This document shows positions 18,343-27,000 of a stretch of DNA of 36,724 nt, piece after piece. The stretch is from a bacterium. Its GTDB lineage: Bacteria; Planctomycetota; B15-G4. The notes beneath the pieces were generated by a model. It did not search any database. It was not told the DNA's origin and worked only from the letters and a program-made list of their open reading frames with translations. Every line of letters starts with the position of its first letter. Position 1 is the first letter of the stretch. A program made the position numbers and the translations under genes. The stretch is from assembly GCA_030428785.1 (NCBI GenBank), contig JAUIEF010000031.1, positions 1 to 36,724 on the forward strand. Direction: 5' to 3'.

Positions 18343-19727
18343 GGCGAGGCCCTCCCGATCAGGGGTTCGGCGGGTCGGCGGCGAGCGGGCGCGACGTCCT
18401 CCACGAGGTCGAGCCGCCGACCGACGCTGTGTTCGAGACGGGCGCGCGCCTGCTGCAGGCCGGCGTCGAGCTCGATCTCACGGAGGCGCGCCTCCTCGAG
18501 CAGCCCCGTCACCGCGAGGACGGCGAGGCGGTCGGCGTCGCCGAGCTCGTGGCTCTTCCGGACCGTCGCGAGCTGGTGCTCGAGGCCGGGCAGGATGACG
18601 TCCCGCCACCGGGCGAGCTGTGCGGCGGACTCCTCGACGTCGACGAACGACCGCTCGACCGCGTCGACCACACGGTGCCTCGCGGCGACGAACGTCCGGC
18701 GCGCCCGGTCGAACTCCGCGAGCGCCACGCGCTCCGCCCCCTCCCCGCCGTCGAAGACGGGGAGCGTCATCACGAAGCCGGGTCCCCACTCGAGCCCCGG
18801 CTCGCCGTGCTCGATCCGCTCGTTGACGTCGAGCAGCAGGGAGATGTTCACGGCCTCGGCCCGCGTGAGGCCGACGCGTGCCCCCGCGGCCTCCAGCTCG
18901 GCCTCGGCGGCGCCCAGGTCCGGCCGGCCGGAGAGCGCCACCGAGGTGAGCGACTCGACGGTCCAGGCCGGGGGTCGGGTGCCGGCGGCCGCGTCGATCC
19001 GGACGTCGTCGAGGGCGTGCGGTTCCAGCCCCATGAGCATCGCGAGTCGCGTGCGCGCCAGGGACTCGGCGAGTCCGGCAGCGGAGGAGTCCTCCCTGGC
19101 GCGCTCCGCCTCGAGACCGGCCGCCAGCCCCTGCGCGACGCTGATCTCCCCGGCGGTCGCGCGGACGCCCTCCAGCGACGCGACCTCCGCGAGCCGCGAC
19201 GCGTTGTCGCGCGTCCACGACGCGCGCCTCGCGGCGAGGACCCAGTCCACCCACGCGGACCGCACGTCGCGCGCGAGGTCGAGTCCGTCCTGCACGAGGC
19301 GCTCCGCCACCCGGAGTGCGTTCCGGTCGGCGACGTCCATCCGCTCGGCCCGCGTCCAGAGCGCGTCCAGCGGGAGGCCGAGCGTGGCCTCGTACGCCTT
19401 GGGACCCAGCGGGAACAGGAACGTGAACACGGGGTCCCGGAGCAGGCCGGCAGCGGCGACCTCCGCGCGCGCGACGCTCAGGTCCGCGAGCGCGGCGTGG
19501 AAGTCCGGGCTCCTCCAGATCGCCACCGCGACGGCCTCGTCGCGCGAGAGCCCGTCCGAGACGTCGACGCCGTCGGGCAGGCCCGTGGGAGGCTCCTCCG
19601 AGCCGGCCGGGAGCCCGACGCCGATCCGGGTCGAGAGGCCCTCCGACACGTGGTCCGCGTCGACGGAGGACTCCCCGGCCGCACAGGCCGTCAGCAGCGT
19701 CAGGCACAGGCTCAGCGAGGCACGCAT
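18339..19727 (-). CDS. Outer-membrane efflux factor (TolC/CusC family), lipoprotein
   Basis: The predicted product has 462 aa from ATG at 19727; longer upstream readings lack a leader. The signal ends in lipobox LLTAC (Cys15), as in CusC/OprM-type factors that are lipid-anchored. Two TolC-like repeats are visible: SRDEAVAVAIWRSPDFHAAL beginning the first (about residue 60) and SVALSGRPDLGAAEAELEAA beginning the second (about 265). Each is followed by long alpha-helical alanine/arginine-rich segments and short beta stretches (FVMTLPVF). It is the first gene of the pump operon, with its stop overlapping the MFP gene start. An OMF-first order is unusual but seen. The promoter must lie in the 253-bp divergent gap to the response regulator. 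Confidence 0.9.
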   Translation of the reverse strand: MRASLSLCLTLLTACAAGESSVDADHVSEGLSTRIGVGLPAGSEEPPTGLPDGVDVSDGLSRDEAVAVAIWRSPDFHAALADLSVARAEVAAAGLLRDPVFTFLFPLGPKAYEATLGLPLDALWTRAERMDVADRNALRVAERLVQDGLDLARDVRSAWVDWVLAARRASWTRDNASRLAEVASLEGVRATAGEISVAQGLAAGLEAERAREDSSAAGLAESLARTRLAMLMGLEPHALDDVRIDAAAGTRPPAWTVESLTSVALSGRPDLGAAEAELEAAGARVGLTRAEAVNISLLLDVNERIEHGEPGLEWGPGFVMTLPVFDGGEGAERVALAEFDRARRTFVAARHRVVDAVERSFVDVEESAAQLARWRDVILPGLEHQLATVRKSHELGDADRLAVLAVTGLLEEARLREIELDAGLQQARARLEHSVGRRLDLVEDVAPARRRPAEPLIGRASP

Positions 19728-19756
19728 GGGGTTCCGGGAGCGCGGGGGACCGCTCG

Positions 19757-19816
19757 TCCTGTCGGCCGGACGGGTTGCTGGAGGTGAGGACTCCTGGGAG
19801 GATCCTCCTGTCGGCC
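19757..19816. promoter_or_regulatory. 11-bp direct repeat in the divergent efflux/regulator gap
   Basis: TCCTGTCGGCC occurs at 19757-19767 and again at 19806-19816, 49 bp apart, in the gap between the pump operon and the response regulator. An inverted pair GCGTCAT (19883-19889) / ATGACGC (19925-19931) lies nearer the regulator. Either could bind the response regulator. This is suggested only by position and repetition. Confidence 0.25.
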
Positions 19817-19980
19817 TTCCGCCCGCACGGTCCGCGAGCGGTCGAGTCTCCCCGCGGCCGGCGGGCGTCGCGCGTGATGTCTGCGTCATCCGGCGTCCGG
19901 TCGGCGCGGCGCGCCCCGCGGTCCATGACGCGTTCATCATGCGGAGCCGCGCGGCCACACGGTTCAATCAGCTCCGGTCG

Positions 19981-20742
19981 ATGGACTCCCCCGACGGCAT
20001 TCCGGCGCAGGACGACCTCGGAGACGACGCTCCGAGCCGCGGAGGGGGTCCAGCCGCCGGACGGCTGCTGCTCGTCGACGACGACCCGAAGTACCAGCGG
20101 TACGCGGCGCGCGGCCTCGAGCACTCGGGGTACGCCTGCACCGCCGCCGGGGACGCCGAGGAGGCGGCCCGGGTGATCGCCGGGCACGCCGTCGGCTTCT
20201 TCGACCTCATCCTGCTCGACATCATGCTGCCCGGCGACTCGGGCTGGGACGTGCTCGACACCCTTCGGGATCGCGGGGACGCGACCCCCGTCATCTTCGT
20301 GTCCTCCTGCGACACCCTGGACGACCGCGTGAAGGGTCTCGAGCTCGGCGCGGACGACTACATCGTGAAGCCGTTCGCCTTCCGGGAGCTGCTCGCCCGC
20401 GTCCAGGCGGTCCTCCGGCGCCGGGACGCGATGCCGACCCTCGAGATCGCGGACCTCGTGATCGACACGGGGAGCCGTCGAGTGACGCGCGGGGGCCGCC
20501 TCCTCGACCTGACCGTGAAGGAGTACGAGGTGCTCATGGTGCTCGCTCGCGCGCGGGGCGCGTGCGTCACGCACATGGACCTGCTGCGCCAGGTCTGGAA
20601 CCTCGACTTCCATCCGGAGACGAACGTCGTCAACGTCATCGTGTACCGGCTCCGCGGCAAGGTCGACGCGGTCGGCGCGCCGCTCATCCACACGGAGCGG
20701 GGAAAGGGCTACCGCATGACCGCGCCGGACACCGAGGCGTGA
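19981..20742 (+). CDS. OmpR/PhoB-family response regulator
   Basis: The predicted product has 253 aa. The receiver domain (about residues 27-145) has the acidic triad LLLVDDDPK (Asp33-35), phosphoacceptor Asp80 in LILLDIMLPG, the Ser98/Ser99 switch in VIFVSSCD, and Lys120 in DDYIVKPF. A winged-helix DNA-binding domain (about 160-250) follows with LTVKEYEVLMVLAR and VNVIVYRLRGKVD, ending HTERGKGYRM. I chose ATG 19981; an in-frame ATG at 19939 would add 14 residues, and neither has a good ribosome-binding site. A ~25-residue acidic N-terminal extension precedes the receiver. It is divergent from the efflux operon and overlaps the kinase gene by GTGA, so it probably controls the pump as CusR or CzcR do; that control is inferred. 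Confidence 0.93.
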   Translation: MDSPDGIPAQDDLGDDAPSRGGGPAAGRLLLVDDDPKYQRYAARGLEHSGYACTAAGDAEEAARVIAGHAVGFFDLILLDIMLPGDSGWDVLDTLRDRGDATPVIFVSSCDTLDDRVKGLELGADDYIVKPFAFRELLARVQAVLRRRDAMPTLEIADLVIDTGSRRVTRGGRLLDLTVKEYEVLMVLARARGACVTHMDLLRQVWNLDFHPETNVVNVIVYRLRGKVDAVGAPLIHTERGKGYRMTAPDTEA

Positions 20743-22145
20743 CGCGTCCCGCCGGGTGGTCGCTCTCGAACCGGCTCGTCTGGATGACGACCGGCCTCAT
20801 CGTCACGATCGTCCTGCCCCTGGCCGGCGTGTGCGGCTACCTGCTGCTGTCGTCCGCCGGAGAGACCGTCGATCGGCTCCTCGAGGAGGAGCTCGTGGAG
20901 CTCGACATGCTCGTCGCGGGCCGCACCGTCGACGAGGCGTCGCTCGGCGGCGCGGTCGCCCTGCTCATGGCGGGGCACCCGGAGTACCGGTTCGGCTGGA
21001 CCGTCTGGGACGACGCGGAGGGACCCGTCGTCGCGACCGCCGGTGACGCGGACCTGCTCGCGCGCGCCGGCCTCGACCCACGCGTCCTGGACACGACCGT
21101 CGAGGTGTCGGGGTCCGTGCGGGCTCGCACGGCGCGTCTGCAGGGCGGCCAGTTGGCCGGGCTCGCCGTCGACGGATCCGCGGCCATGGCGGAGCTGCGT
21201 GATGCAGCCGGCATGTCGGCCGGGCTCGTCCTCGCCGCGGCCGTGGCCGTGATCCTCGCGACGACGCTCTACTGCCGACGCGTCACGTCGCTCCTGAAGC
21301 GGGTCGCCGCGCAGGCCCACTGGTCGGACGGTCCGCCGGACAGCGCGGCGCTCCCGAACGAGATCCGGCCGGTCGCCGAGGCCTTCGACGAACGTCTCCG
21401 GACGCTCCGCACGGAGAGCAAGGAGGCGCGCGTGATGATCGCCAAGCTCGCGCACGACCTCCGCCGGCCGATCCAGAACCTCATCGGCGAGACGGAGGTG
21501 GCGCTTCTCGTCGACGACGAGGGCTCGTCCCCGGCCGCGACGCTGCGGAGCAACCTCGAGGAGCTGCGATCGCTCGGCGACGCCGTGGACAACCTCGTGA
21601 CGATGTGCTCGCCGAGCGCGGTCGTCCCCGACGTCCGGTACGAGCGGTTCGATCTCGCGGCCGAGGCGGAGCTGCGACTGGACCGGGACCTCAGCCAGGC
21701 GCGGCGCCGACGGGTCGACGTGGAGATCCGCGCGCGAGGCGACACGACGATCGTCGGTGATCGGGAGTGGCTCCTCCGTGCGCTCCGGAACCTCACGTCC
21801 AACGCGGTGGACTTCAGCCCCGAGGGCTCGCGCGTGACAGTGGACATCGGTGGCGAGGCGGACCGCGTCGTCGTGACCGTCGACGACGCCGGCCCCGGCG
21901 TCCCGGAGCCGGACCGCGAGCGGATCTTCGAGGCCTTCGTCCGCGGACCGGGCTCCCGTGAGCAGCGCGACGGCTACGGCCTCGGCCTGGCGATCGTGCG
22001 CGCGGCGGTGGAGGCCCACCACGGCGCGGTCACCGTGGGCGATTCGGAGCAGGGCGGCGCACGCTTCCGGCTGACGATCCCGCGGCGGCCGACGGACGTG
22101 GGCCGCGTCTCGGACCCGAGCGAGCCCCGGCGGGCCGCACGCTGA
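20739..22145 (+). CDS. Sensor histidine kinase
   Basis: The predicted product has 468 aa, starting at GTG 20739 inside the regulator stop. It is a two-TM sensor: TM1 at about 14-36 (MTTGLIVTIVLPLAGVCGYLLL), a ~120-residue periplasmic sensor, and TM2 near 160-180 (GLVLAAAVAVILATTLYC). The phosphorylated histidine is His239 in KLAHDLRRPIQNLIGE. The ATPase domain has N box LRNLTSNAVDFSPEG, G1 DDAGPGVPEPDRERIFEAF and G2 GYGLGLAIVRAAVEAHHG. The H-box Arg-Pro replaces the more usual Thr-Pro (HDLRTP). No HAMP domain is obvious beyond a short linker. The ligand is unknown; its pairing with the pump suggests envelope or metal stress. It is the last gene before the right mqnE repeat. Confidence 0.93.
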   Translation: MTRPAGWSLSNRLVWMTTGLIVTIVLPLAGVCGYLLLSSAGETVDRLLEEELVELDMLVAGRTVDEASLGGAVALLMAGHPEYRFGWTVWDDAEGPVVATAGDADLLARAGLDPRVLDTTVEVSGSVRARTARLQGGQLAGLAVDGSAAMAELRDAAGMSAGLVLAAAVAVILATTLYCRRVTSLLKRVAAQAHWSDGPPDSAALPNEIRPVAEAFDERLRTLRTESKEARVMIAKLAHDLRRPIQNLIGETEVALLVDDEGSSPAATLRSNLEELRSLGDAVDNLVTMCSPSAVVPDVRYERFDLAAEAELRLDRDLSQARRRRVDVEIRARGDTTIVGDREWLLRALRNLTSNAVDFSPEGSRVTVDIGGEADRVVVTVDDAGPGVPEPDRERIFEAFVRGPGSREQRDGYGLGLAIVRAAVEAHHGAVTVGDSEQGGARFRLTIPRRPTDVGRVSDPSEPRRAAR

Positions 22146-22376
22146 CCGCCCGACGAGGCGGTGGCGGAGGCAGTCGCTCCATCGATCACGCCTGCTCGCG
22201 CGACGAGCATGACGAGCCTTCGGGCCGGCATCCTCATGTCGCGAGCCTGACGACCTCGACGGAGTCCGACGGCCCACGGGACGACTCGTCTCCGGCTCAC
22301 TGGCTACTCCCCCCCGCAACGCCTTCCGCAGCTTGATGCGCGCCCGCCGGTGCAGCTCCTGCGCCGCATGGTGTCG

Positions 22377-22628
22377 CGGCTCATGCTCGACAACGTGCCG
22401 CACGTCAAGGCGTACTGGATCATGGTCGGCCTGAGGATCGCGCAGATCGCGCTGCACTACGGCGCCGACGACCTCGACGGCACGGTCGTCGAGGAGCACA
22501 TCACACACGACGCCGGCGCGACGACCCCGCAGGGCCTCACGACGGAGCGCCTCGCGGAGCTCGTGCGTGAGACGGGCCGCGAGCCCGTGCTGCGCGACAC
22601 GCTGTACGAGGAGCTCGTGGCGGTCTGA
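22377..22628 (+). pseudogene. mqnE: 5'-truncated duplicate of mqnE 3' end (right direct repeat)
   Basis: These 84 codons including the stop match the end of the intact mqnE (8661-8912): [14 protein letters not shown] through to the shared terminus. The reading frame is fully open and could extend upstream to about 22350 without homology. The fragment lacks the radical-SAM cluster and all N-terminal parts, so it cannot make a working enzyme. Eleven of 252 positions differ, with no indels; ten differences are silent and one is Lys to Arg. The preserved frame and silent changes show that it diverged while under protein-level selection and was truncated recently. Its stop is 11 bp from the stop of the convergent gene at 22640. 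Confidence 0.93.
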
Positions 22629-22639
22629 GGGAGGGGCCG

Positions 22640-23083
22640 TCAGGCGGAACGGATCCCCTGCCTCGACCGATCGAGCAGATCGAGCCGGGCAGCACGGGCG
22701 GCCGACAGTCGCGTGAGGCGCTGATCCTCGGACCAAGCTCCGATCCGACCGCGCACAGTGTCGAAAGCTCGCCGAACGCGAGGGAACTCGTCCCCGGCAA
22801 CCCAGTAGTCGTACATGTCGAACTCCACGCTCCACCTGTCATCCACACGAGGGTCCAGGAGCTGGAGATCCGCGACCAGCTCGACGGCCAGTGCCAGTCC
22901 GTCCTCGATCGAGTCGGAGCAGATCTCGAGCGCCTGGTTTCCGAACGACTCGTGGCGGCAGATCATGTTGCCGTTTCGGACCTCGACGTCATCGAAGTAC
23001 GCGTGGGCAAGCGCGTGGCGCTGCTTGTCGAGCACGCACAGCCGACTCCACCACCCGGGCAGCTCTCCCGGGGCTCGAGTCAA
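22640..23083 (-). CDS. Small protein of unknown function
   Basis: The predicted product has 147 aa and I do not recognise the family. Unlike antisense shadows here, it has a balanced amino-acid mix (Phe, Tyr, Asn, Met, Trp all present) and lower GC than its surroundings. The only available start in the open frame is TTG at 23083; an in-frame TAG lies about 70 bp further upstream and no ATG or GTG lies between. The core is HALAHAYFDDVEVRNGN ... ALEICSDSIEDGLALAVELV ... WSVEFDMYDYWVAGDEFPRV, which looks like a small alpha/beta soluble domain. The C-terminus is helical and arginine-rich. It could be a full small gene with a weak start or a 5'-truncated relic. No partner gene is evident; it lies between the mqnE fragment and the toxin-antitoxin pair. 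Confidence 0.55.
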   Translation of the reverse strand: MTRAPGELPGWWSRLCVLDKQRHALAHAYFDDVEVRNGNMICRHESFGNQALEICSDSIEDGLALAVELVADLQLLDPRVDDRWSVEFDMYDYWVAGDEFPRVRRAFDTVRGRIGAWSEDQRLTRLSAARAARLDLLDRSRQGIRSA

Positions 23084-23182
23084 GCCGCCTTTTCGGGGTC
23101 CAACCCTACCCCCGGGCCCACCTGGCTTCGAGTACGCCCGGGCGTTGACCTACTTCCGCAGGCGAAGCAGGATGGTCCGGTC

Positions 23183-23488
23183 ATGAGCACGAGCGACCGG
23201 TTCCCCGTCTCCCGCGATGCGCTCTCCGCCGTGTGCGAGGAGTTCGACGTCGTCGAGCTGAGCGCGTTCGGTTCGGTCCTTCGCGACGACTTCGCACCGG
23301 ACAGCGACATCGACCTGCTCGTCGTCTTCGACCCGGCACGCCCGGTGGGTCTGTTCCACGTGCTCCGTCTGCAGAGGCGCCTCTCGGAGCTCGCCGGGCG
23401 CCCCGTCGATCTCGTGCCCAAGCAGGGTCTCAAGCCTCACCTGCGCGAGCAGGTCCTCGCCTCGGCCCAGCTGCTCTATGCGGCCTGA
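23183..23488 (+). CDS. mntA: MNT-domain nucleotidyltransferase antitoxin (MntA-like)
   Basis: The predicted product has 101 aa, a minimal nucleotidyltransferase. The catalytic signature is complete: Gly30-Ser31, ten residues, then Asp42-Ile-Asp44 (AFGSVLRDDFAPDSDIDLLV). The third acidic residue is Asp76 in GRPVDLV. In characterised pairs MntA attaches AMP units to a tyrosine of the HEPN toxin HepT and silences it. Start ATG 23183 is preceded by a weak purine-rich stretch. The gene overlaps the HEPN gene: ATG at 23478 lies inside its last codons, as is usual for this pair. Size and order (MNT first) fit the family. Its apparent toxin partner is interrupted, so it may now be an orphan antitoxin. 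Confidence 0.88.
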   Translation: MSTSDRFPVSRDALSAVCEEFDVVELSAFGSVLRDDFAPDSDIDLLVVFDPARPVGLFHVLRLQRRLSELAGRPVDLVPKQGLKPHLREQVLASAQLLYAA

Positions 23489-23825
23489 CGAGCTCTTCCT
23501 GAGGGACATCCTGGCGGCGGACGCGGCGCTCGGACGGTTCCTGCAGGACGCCGATGCGGACCGGCTGCGCGACGACGAACTCCTCCAGGCCGCCGTGCTG
23601 CAGAAGCTCACCGTGATCGGCGAGGCCGCCGGGCGGATCTCGGCCGAACTGAAGGCAGCGCACCCCGACGTCGAGTGACACCTCGCCGTGGGACTCCGGA
23701 ATGTGGTGGTCCACGCATACTTCTCCGTGGACTGGGCGACGATCTGGCAGACCGCCGTCGAAGACGTGCCGGGCCTGGCCCACCGCGTCGCACGCATCCT
23801 CGACGACATCGCCGGGAGTCGATGA
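23478..23825 (+). pseudogene. hepT: HEPN (HepT-like) toxin gene with in-frame TGA
   Basis: The frame from ATG 23478 runs to TGA at 23676-23678 (66 codons) and then continues open in the same frame to TGA at 23823-23825. A full product would be 115 aa, normal for the HepT/DUF86 family. The part before the stop has QKLTVIGEAAGRISAELKAAHPDVE. The part after it begins HLAVGLRNVVVHAYFSVDWATIW and holds the RX4HXY ribonuclease and AMPylation motif (Arg at 23697, His at 23712). In this family a Trp usually follows the H-P-D/E stretch, so the stop is best read as a single TGG-to-TGA change. The truncated 66-aa product would lack the catalytic motif, so the toxin is probably dead. A sequencing error would give the same picture. 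Confidence 0.85.
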
Positions 23826-24073
23826 CCCCGGGACCGACGCCCGGGCTCCCCCCGACCGCGCTCCGCCCGCGCCCCCACCCCGCGCAGCGGCCGTCGAGGC
23901 CCCCCGATGCCCAGGAACCAGGATCAGGATCTTCAGCCGACGAGCGCGGAGCGCTCGGGCGGCTGCAAGTTCCCAGGCAGCCCGACACCGACTTTACCGC
24001 TCCCCCGGCGCTCCGGCACGATGACCCGTCCCGAGCTCCAGTCCCCCCTCGCGACCACCGATCGTCCCCGCCC

Positions 24074-27000
24074 ATGACCGTCCCGACGGAACTCCACCGC
24101 CTCGCCCACGCGTACGGCGTGCAGGTCGGGTACACGGACCTCGGGGGCAAGCGGGTCTACGCGCAGCCGGAGACGCTGCTCGCCGTGCTCGCGGCGCTCG
24201 GTGCGCCGGTCACGACGATGGCGGACGTCCCGGGCGCGCTCCGCGAACGCCGCGCGCGCGAGGCGCGCAAGCTCGTCGAACCCGTGCTCGTCGCGTGGAA
24301 CGGCCGCGTCCCGCCCATCGAGGTACGGCTCACGGGGCGGCACACGCACGGCGTCGCGACGGCGGCCTTCCACCTCGAGGACGGCGACGTGCGCTCCGTG
24401 CACCGCGACCTCGGCGACATCCCGCTCACCTGGATCGGCCGCAGCGAGGGCGAGGACGTCGAGGTGCGCGCGTGGACGACGGGCCTCGTGCTGCCGCTCG
24501 GGTACCACCGCCTGCGCCTCACGGCCGGCGGGCACGAGGCCGAGGTCCACGTCATCGCGGCGCCCGAACGCGCGGAGACGGCGTCGCTCGCGCCGCCGCC
24601 GGGCCAGGGCCCCGAGGGCACGCGCGCGTGGGGCAGCTTCCTGCCGACCTACGCGCTGCGCGACCCCGACGACTGGGGCGTCGGCGACTACACGCGCCTC
24701 GGCGACCTCGTGCGCTGGACCGGCGAGCGCGGCGGCCGCGCCGTCGCGACGCTGCCGCTGCTGCCGGCCTTCCTCGAGGAGCCGCTCCTCGAGCCGAGCC
24801 CCTACGCGCCGACGAGCCGCCTCTGCTGGAACGAGCTCTACGTCGACCCGACGGCCGAGCCCGAGTGGAAGGCGTCGGACGAGGCGCGCGCGCTCACCGC
24901 GGACCCCGCCTGGCTCGAGGAGCGCGACCGCCTGCGCGGCGCCGAGAAGCTCGACTACAAGCGGCTCTTCGCGCTGCGCAAGCCGGCCCTCGCCGCCATG
25001 GCGCGCACGCTGCACGCGCAGGGCGGCCCGCGGCTCGAGCTGTTCCGGCAGTTCCTCGACGAGCGGCCCGTCGTCACGGACTACGCGCGCTTCCGCGCCG
25101 CCGTCGAGTCGCGGGGCTGCGCGTGGCAGCACTGGCCGGACCGCATGCGCGCCGGCTCGATCCGCGACGCCGAGCTCCTGCCCGACGCCGTGCGCACCTG
25201 GGAGGTCGCGCAGTGGTACGCCCACCTCCAGATGCAGCGCGTCGCGGCGGACGGCCGTGAGCGGGGCACGGGCCTGCTGCTCGACCTGCCGCTGGGCGTC
25301 CACTCCTGCGGCTACGACACCTGGCGCTGGCCGCACCTCTTCGCGCACGGCATGGGCGCCGGCGCGCCGCCCGACTCCTTCTTCACGAAGGGTCAGTGCT
25401 GGGGCTTCCCGCCGCGCATCCCCGAGGCGCAGCGCAAGGACGGCTACCGCTACCTCGTCGCGACGCTGCGCCACCACCTGCGCCACGCGACGGTGCTGCG
25501 CGTCGACCACGTCATGTCGCTGCTGCGCCTCTACTGGGTGCCGCACGGCATGGAGGCGACGCACGGGTGCTACGTGCGCGGGCGCCTCGAGGAGGAGACG
25601 GCCGTGCTGTGCCTCGAGAGCCACCGGCACGGCGCGACGATCATCGGCGAGGACCTCGGCACCGTGCCGCGCGGCGTGCGCCCGTGCATGGAGCGTCACG
25701 ACGTCCGCCGGCTGAGCGTGCTCCAGTTCGGCGTGGGCGGCGGCGCGCCGAGCCAGCCGAACCCGCGCGCGGTCGCGAGCCTCAACACGCACGACATGCC
25801 GACCTTCGAGGCGTTCCGCAAGGGCCTCGACATCGACGACCTCGAGTCGCTCGGCCTCTTCGACGACGACGGCGCACGCGACGCCCGCGCCTGGCGGACG
25901 CGCGTCGTGCGCGAGCTGCGGCAGTGGCTCGTCGCGGAGGGCCGGCTCGCGCCGCACGCCGGCGACGACGACCTCGTCCTCGCGTGCCTCGAGCAGCTCG
26001 GCCGCGGGCCGTCGCCGCTGCTCCTCGTGAACCTCGAGGACCTGTGGCACGAGACGCGGCCGCACAACGTGCCCGGCACCTGGCGCGAGCGCCCCAACTG
26101 GCGGCGCCGCGCGCGCCACGGACCGGGCGAGCTCGCGGCGCTCCCCGGCGTCGAGTCGGCGATCACGCGGCTCCGCGCCTCGCGGCAGGAGACGTGCCCC
26201 CCCGCGGGCGACCTCGCGCTCGAGACGCCGACGATCCTCGACGACATGGACCGCACGCTCTTCCGCGCCGGACGCCACCTGCGGCTGCACGAGAAGCTCG
26301 GCGCCCGGCCCGCGCTCGTCGACGAGGTGCCCGGCCTGCACGCGCTCCACTGGGCGCCGGGCGCGGAGGCCGTCGAGCTCGAGGACGCGACGCGCGGGCT
26401 GCGCGTCCCCATGGAGCCGCGCGGCGACGACCTCTGGGAGGTCTTCGTGCCCGGGCGCTGCCGCGGCCACCGCTACCGCTACCACGTGACGCGCGGCGGG
26501 ACGAGCCGCCCCGAGGGCGACCCCATGGCGCGGCGGCTGCCGCCCGGGCGGGACGACCTCGCCGAGGTCGTGGACCTCTCCTTCGCGTGGACCGACGCGC
26601 CCTGGCGCACGCGCCGCCGGCCGACCACGCCGCCGCGGCTGCTCGAGGTGCCGGACCGCGTGTGGGACCCGTCGCTCGACGCCGCGACCCTCGCGCGCCG
26701 GCTGCTCGAGTTCGCGGGCGTCGTCGTCCCGGAGGGTCTGCGCGGCGACGAGGTCGCCCTGCGCGGCGCCGCGGAGGTCGGCGCGCCGCTGCCCGCGGGC
26801 CCGGGCCGCGGCCCCGAGACCTTCCTCGTGCTCCCGTCGTGGAGCGAGCGCCGCACGCCCGCGGGCGCCGACCGTCCCCTCGTCGCGGACGTCGCGCCGG
26901 CGTCGCGGCTCGGCTCCCCCGCCGAAGCCGCCGCGCTCGTGGACACGCTCCACGCGCACGGCGTGGGCGTCGTGCTCGCGTGGCCCGCGGAGGGCGACGC

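Larger units (their letters stand above)
8661..22628. mobile_element. Putative 13.7-kb genomic island bounded by direct repeats of the mqnE 3' end
   Basis: The segment holds only envelope-modification genes (EptA-like, ArnT-like, GT2, DedA-like), a tripartite RND efflux operon and a divergent two-component system. It is bounded by direct copies of the mqnE 3' end: the left copy is part of a complete gene and the right copy is 5'-truncated. That geometry is what a single crossover between a chromosome and a circular DNA carrying a piece of mqnE would leave. The known alternative is an element that integrates into a gene's 3' end and restores it. No integrase, transposase or conjugation gene lies inside, so the entry route is inferred, and independent gain of a fragment remains possible. 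In the first ~215 codons of the EptA gene I counted roughly equal CGG and CGC arginine codons, whereas CGC clearly prevails in mqnE; this is weak support for foreign origin. Confidence 0.5.

Noticed and set aside
8913..22376. Search for an integrase, transposase or conjugation gene within the island
   Set aside because: Every open region is accounted for by envelope, efflux and regulatory genes; no recombinase motif seen on either strand.
23145..23173. Possible promoter before mntA (TTGACC and a CAGGAT-like -10)
   Set aside because: The -10 match is poor and such hexamers arise easily; not strong enough to list.
23676..23678. TGA read as tryptophan or selenocysteine in hepT
   Set aside because: TGA is the normal stop of most genes in the window, and nothing here suggests recoding; a point mutation or sequencing error is simpler.
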